A DNA stretch of 40,700 nt, taken from the NCBI RefSeq assembly GCF_013055795.1, contig NZ_JABETO010000041.1, positions 1-40,700 on the forward strand. Reading direction: 5' to 3'. Under the pieces are notes generated by a model that was not told the DNA's origin, searched no databases, and worked only from the letters and a program-made list of their open reading frames with translations. Within the stretch, counting starts at the first letter, position 1. Each line of letters begins with the position of its first letter. Shown here piece after piece: positions 38,775 to 40,700 of this stretch. This stretch comes from Streptomyces sp. I05A-00742 (lineage in GTDB: Bacteria; Actinomycetota; Actinomycetes; Streptomycetales; Streptomycetaceae). The translations under genes and the position numbers were made by a program.

Positions 38775-39095
38775 TCACTGGTTCTGCGGCGGCAGCGCGG
38801 CGATGAACGCGTGGTCACGCTCGATCAGCCCCAGCTTGGAAGCACCACCGGGCGAGCCGAGCTCGTCGAAGAACTCGACGTTCGCCTTGTAGTAGTCCTT
38901 CCACTCGTCCGGGGTGTCGTCCTCGTAGAAGATCGCTTCCACCGGGCAGACCGGCTCACAGGCGCCACAGTCGACACATTCGTCCGGGTGGATGTACAAG
39001 GACCGGGAGCCCTCGTAGATGCAGTCGACGGGGCACTCCTCGATGCACGCCTTGTCCTTCACGTCGACACAAGGCTGCGCGATGACGTAGGTCAC
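38775..39095 (-). CDS. fdxA: Seven-iron ferredoxin
   Basis: 106 residues from GTG 39095 with a strong GAGGAGG about 9 bases upstream. Cysteines 9, 17, 21, 25 and 40, 43, 46, 50 (CIEECPVDC, CVDCGACEPVCP) match the [3Fe-4S][4Fe-4S] FdxA/FdxC type, with Asp and other residues around the first site and the extended C-terminal arm (EWKDYYKANVEFFDELGSPGGAS) typical of this group. It is a small cytoplasmic electron carrier. The fdx-dapC pair occurs in M. tuberculosis too (Rv1177, Rv1178). It is divergent from the GNAT gene. Confidence 0.95.
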   Translation of the reverse strand: MTYVIAQPCVDVKDKACIEECPVDCIYEGSRSLYIHPDECVDCGACEPVCPVEAIFYEDDTPDEWKDYYKANVEFFDELGSPGGASKLGLIERDHAFIAALPPQNQ

Positions 39096-39209
39096 GCTGT
39101 CGTTCCTCCTCGGTAGGGGTCATCTCGCGCGGGAGCGCGGCGTCGTCGATGCCCACACCTAGTATCTCCGTTCCGGGGCACATGACGAACAGGAGGGGCT
39201 GGGAGAGCT

Positions 39210-40199
39210 GTGGAATTCACCACGGGCGGACGGCTGGAAATCCGGATCAGTTCCGAAGATGTGGGAAAAAGGGTGTCGGTACGGGCACTGAACGACCGGA
39301 GGACCTCCCCCGAGCGGTTCTCCGACGCCGTCGGAACGCTCGATTCCTGGACGGACGGTGTGCTGCGGATCACACGCCGCGACGGCCGGACCGTCGAGGT
39401 CCCCGAGGACGCGCTCGTCGCCGGCAAGGTCGTCCCGGCCGCCCCCGCCCGGCGGCGCGGCCCCGCCGCGTCCGCGCGCGAGCTCCAGGAGACCGCGGCG
39501 CGCGGCTGGCCCGCGACGGAGACCGGGCGGCTGGGCGACTGGACCCTCCGCGCGGCCGGCGGCTTCACCGCCCGCGCCAACTCGGCGCTGCCCCTGGGCG
39601 GTTCCGGGCTGCCGCTGCCCGAGACGCTGGACCGGGTCACCGCCTGGTACGCGGAGCGCGGACTCCCCGCCCGCGTCCAGGTCACCACCGGGGACCCGGC
39701 CGGGGACGAGCGGCTGGACGCGGAGCTGGCCGCGCGCGGCTGGACCGCCGAGCGGCACGCCCTGATGCGGACGGCCGCGCTGGCGCCGCTGGCCGACACG
39801 GTGGAGGAGACCGGCCGGGTGCTGCTGGGCCGGGAGCCGGACGAGGCGTGGCTCGACGCCTACGGCCGGACCGCCGGGAACGACCGGGCGGCGCGGGCCG
39901 TGCTGACCGGGGGGCCGTCCGTGTGGTTCGCGAGCGTCCCCGGCGCCGCCATAGGCCGCTGTGTGATCGACGGCCGGTGGGCGGGGTTCGCCGCCCTGGA
40001 GGTGGCCCCGGACCACCGGCGGCTCGGCCTCGCGACGCTGGTCATGGCGCGGCTGGCCCGGCAGGCGCTGGACGAGGGCGCCTCGGCCGCGTACCTCCAG
40101 GTCGAGACGGACAACGCGGGGGCGGCGGCGCTCTACGACGGGCTCGGGTTCACGACGCACCACGCGTACCACTACCGTCGCGAGCCGGGGCGGGCCTGA
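39210..40199 (+). CDS. GNAT acetyltransferase with N-terminal SH3-like domain (Rv0428c-like)
   Basis: 329 residues from GTG 39210; GGGAG lies 4 bases and AGGAGGGG about 10 bases upstream. Residues 1-75 (GKRVSVRALNDRR, LDSWTDGVLRITRRDGRTVEVPEDALVAGKVV) form a small beta-barrel-like domain; about 90-190 is a degenerate GNAT half; about 225-325 is the active GNAT with acetyl-CoA loop VAPDHRRLGLATLVM and QVETDNAGAAALYDGLGF. The domain order resembles M. tuberculosis Rv0428c. The acceptor (protein lysine, amino acid or drug) is unknown. It is cytoplasmic and followed by 159 bases with an 18-bp repeat, then the SirB1-like gene. Confidence 0.87.
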   Translation: MEFTTGGRLEIRISSEDVGKRVSVRALNDRRTSPERFSDAVGTLDSWTDGVLRITRRDGRTVEVPEDALVAGKVVPAAPARRRGPAASARELQETAARGWPATETGRLGDWTLRAAGGFTARANSALPLGGSGLPLPETLDRVTAWYAERGLPARVQVTTGDPAGDERLDAELAARGWTAERHALMRTAALAPLADTVEETGRVLLGREPDEAWLDAYGRTAGNDRAARAVLTGGPSVWFASVPGAAIGRCVIDGRWAGFAALEVAPDHRRLGLATLVMARLARQALDEGASAAYLQVETDNAGAAALYDGLGFTTHHAYHYRREPGRA

Positions 40200-40306
40200 G
40201 CGCTGAACGGCTGACCGCCGGGCGGGTGCCGGGGGCGCGTGCGGACCCCGCCTCGGAGGGATCACCATGGGACATGGAAGGCTTTCCCCGTACGGGGGAC
40301 CCTGGT

Positions 40307-40355
40307 CACACGGAAGACTTCTGCCGCACGGAAGGCTTCCGCCACACGGAAGGCC
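40307..40355. repeat. 18-bp tandem repeat upstream of the SirB1-like gene
   Basis: Units CACACGGAAGACTTCTGC (40307-40324), CGCACGGAAGGCTTCCGC (40325-40342) and a partial CACACGGAAGGCC (40343-40355); the core GGAAGGCTTCC is itself palindromic. The last GGAAGG may serve as the ribosome site for ATG 40359. Confidence 0.82.
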
Positions 40356-40358
40356 GGA

Positions 40359-40700
40359 ATGACCGACACCACCGGCCGGCGACGGTTCGCCGAGGCCGCC
40401 CGCGACGAGCGGCCCGACCTGGCGCTGCTGTGCCTGCTGATCTCCGCCGAGGCCGACCCCGAGCTGGGCGAGCGGGACTTCGACGACGCCCAGATGGAAC
40501 TCGACCGCCTCGCCGGACTGCTGCCCGCCCTCGGCCGGCACGCCACTCCGGAGCGCTGGGCCGCCGCCCTCGCCGACCTGCTGGGTGAACGCTGCGACTT
40601 CCGCGGTGGCCCGGCCGACTACCGGCGGCTGGAGTCCTCCCTCCTCGACCAGGTGCTCAAGCGGCGCCGGGGTCTGCCGATCCTGCTGTCCGTGGTGTGG
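40359..40700 (+). CDS. SirB1/transglutaminase-like family protein, N-terminal part (runs off window)
   Basis: 114 codons from ATG 40359 to the window edge, without stop. The sequence (MTDTTGRRRFAEAARDERPD, DLALLCLLISAEADPELGERDFDDAQMELDRLAGLL, SLLDQVLKRRRGLPILLSVVW) matches the start of SirB1-like proteins, in which a helical N-domain leads into a transglutaminase-like fold beginning with the (R)RRGLPI-LS motif. Catalytic residues lie beyond the window. It is in the same direction as the GNAT gene and may be cotranscribed. Function of the family is unclear. Confidence 0.82.
   Translation, partial: MTDTTGRRRFAEAARDERPDLALLCLLISAEADPELGERDFDDAQMELDRLAGLLPALGRHATPERWAAALADLLGERCDFRGGPADYRRLESSLLDQVLKRRRGLPILLSVVW

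Noticed and set aside
1..40700. tRNA or rRNA genes, CRISPR arrays, insertion sequences, prophage or secondary-metabolite genes
   Set aside because: No cloverleaf-like sequence, evenly spaced identical repeats, transposase or integrase motifs, or megasynthase domains were seen by eye. A covariance search could still reveal a small RNA.

Overview
This is a 40.7-kb piece of a high-GC actinobacterial chromosome, almost certainly Streptomyces or a close relative. The evidence is very high GC at third codon positions, many GTG starts, actinobacteria-restricted families (DUF3107, DUF3117, DUF3152, DUF6758), and an ECF sigma factor whose sequence closely resembles the Streptomyces coelicolor SCO5147 type as I remember it. 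It looks like conserved core chromosome. I see no insertion sequence, prophage, CRISPR array, rRNA or tRNA gene, and no biosynthetic cluster.

Layout. 0-7.5 kb: start of a DUF3152 gene and an alpha/beta hydrolase (leftward); a small acidic protein, a TetR regulator, DUF3107 and a small membrane protein (rightward); a MiaE-like ferritin-fold protein (leftward); then a long DEAD-box RNA helicase with a Lys/Arg/Ala-rich tail. 7.7-12.4 kb: SDR oxidoreductase, second hydrolase, two-domain VOC protein, NYN-domain nuclease-like protein, a 50-residue protein and a MarC membrane protein. 12.5-15.8 kb: leftward run of SuFu-domain protein, DUF6758 protein, a HEAT-like protein with a disturbed 3' end, PHP phosphoesterase and MarC. 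15.8-23.2 kb: magnesium-related group with CorA behind a long leader carrying a proline-rich mini-ORF, an EamA exporter, a lipoprotein, a soluble MgtE-N/CBS protein, a DUF1003 membrane protein and Mrp. 24.1-30 kb: envelope-stress module sigma factor, zinc anti-sigma factor, HtrA protease and TatB (leftward), with a divergent O-methyltransferase. 30.2-34.4 kb: DUF3117, enoyl-CoA hydratase, Tag glycosylase, DivIVA-like protein, FolP2-type protein and LOG protein. 34.5-40.7 kb: DapE, lysozyme-fold protein, small secreted protein, DapC, 7Fe ferredoxin, GNAT acetyltransferase and the start of a SirB1-like gene.

Functional links. dapC and dapE are two lysine/diaminopimelate steps; dapD is not here. 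The sigma, anti-sigma, HtrA and TatB genes form a cell-envelope stress circuit. CorA and the MgtE-N/CBS protein suggest magnesium homeostasis. Gene order matches, from memory, two separate blocks of the Mycobacterium tuberculosis genome (Rv3206c-Rv3211 on the left, Rv1239c-Rv1177 on the right).

The points most worth following up are: the candidate Mg-responsive leader peptide before corA; three copies of a composite palindromic element, each filling a convergent intergenic gap; a recurrent TANNNT-N6/7-start codon arrangement suggesting many leaderless mRNAs; an apparent ATT start codon on the O-methyltransferase and a CTG start on the helicase; an 81-bp tandem repeat in the HtrA cytoplasmic region; and a 17-bp duplication that scrambles the 3' end of the HEAT-like gene. 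No -35 box, transcript or protein has been verified here; family names come from motif recognition only.
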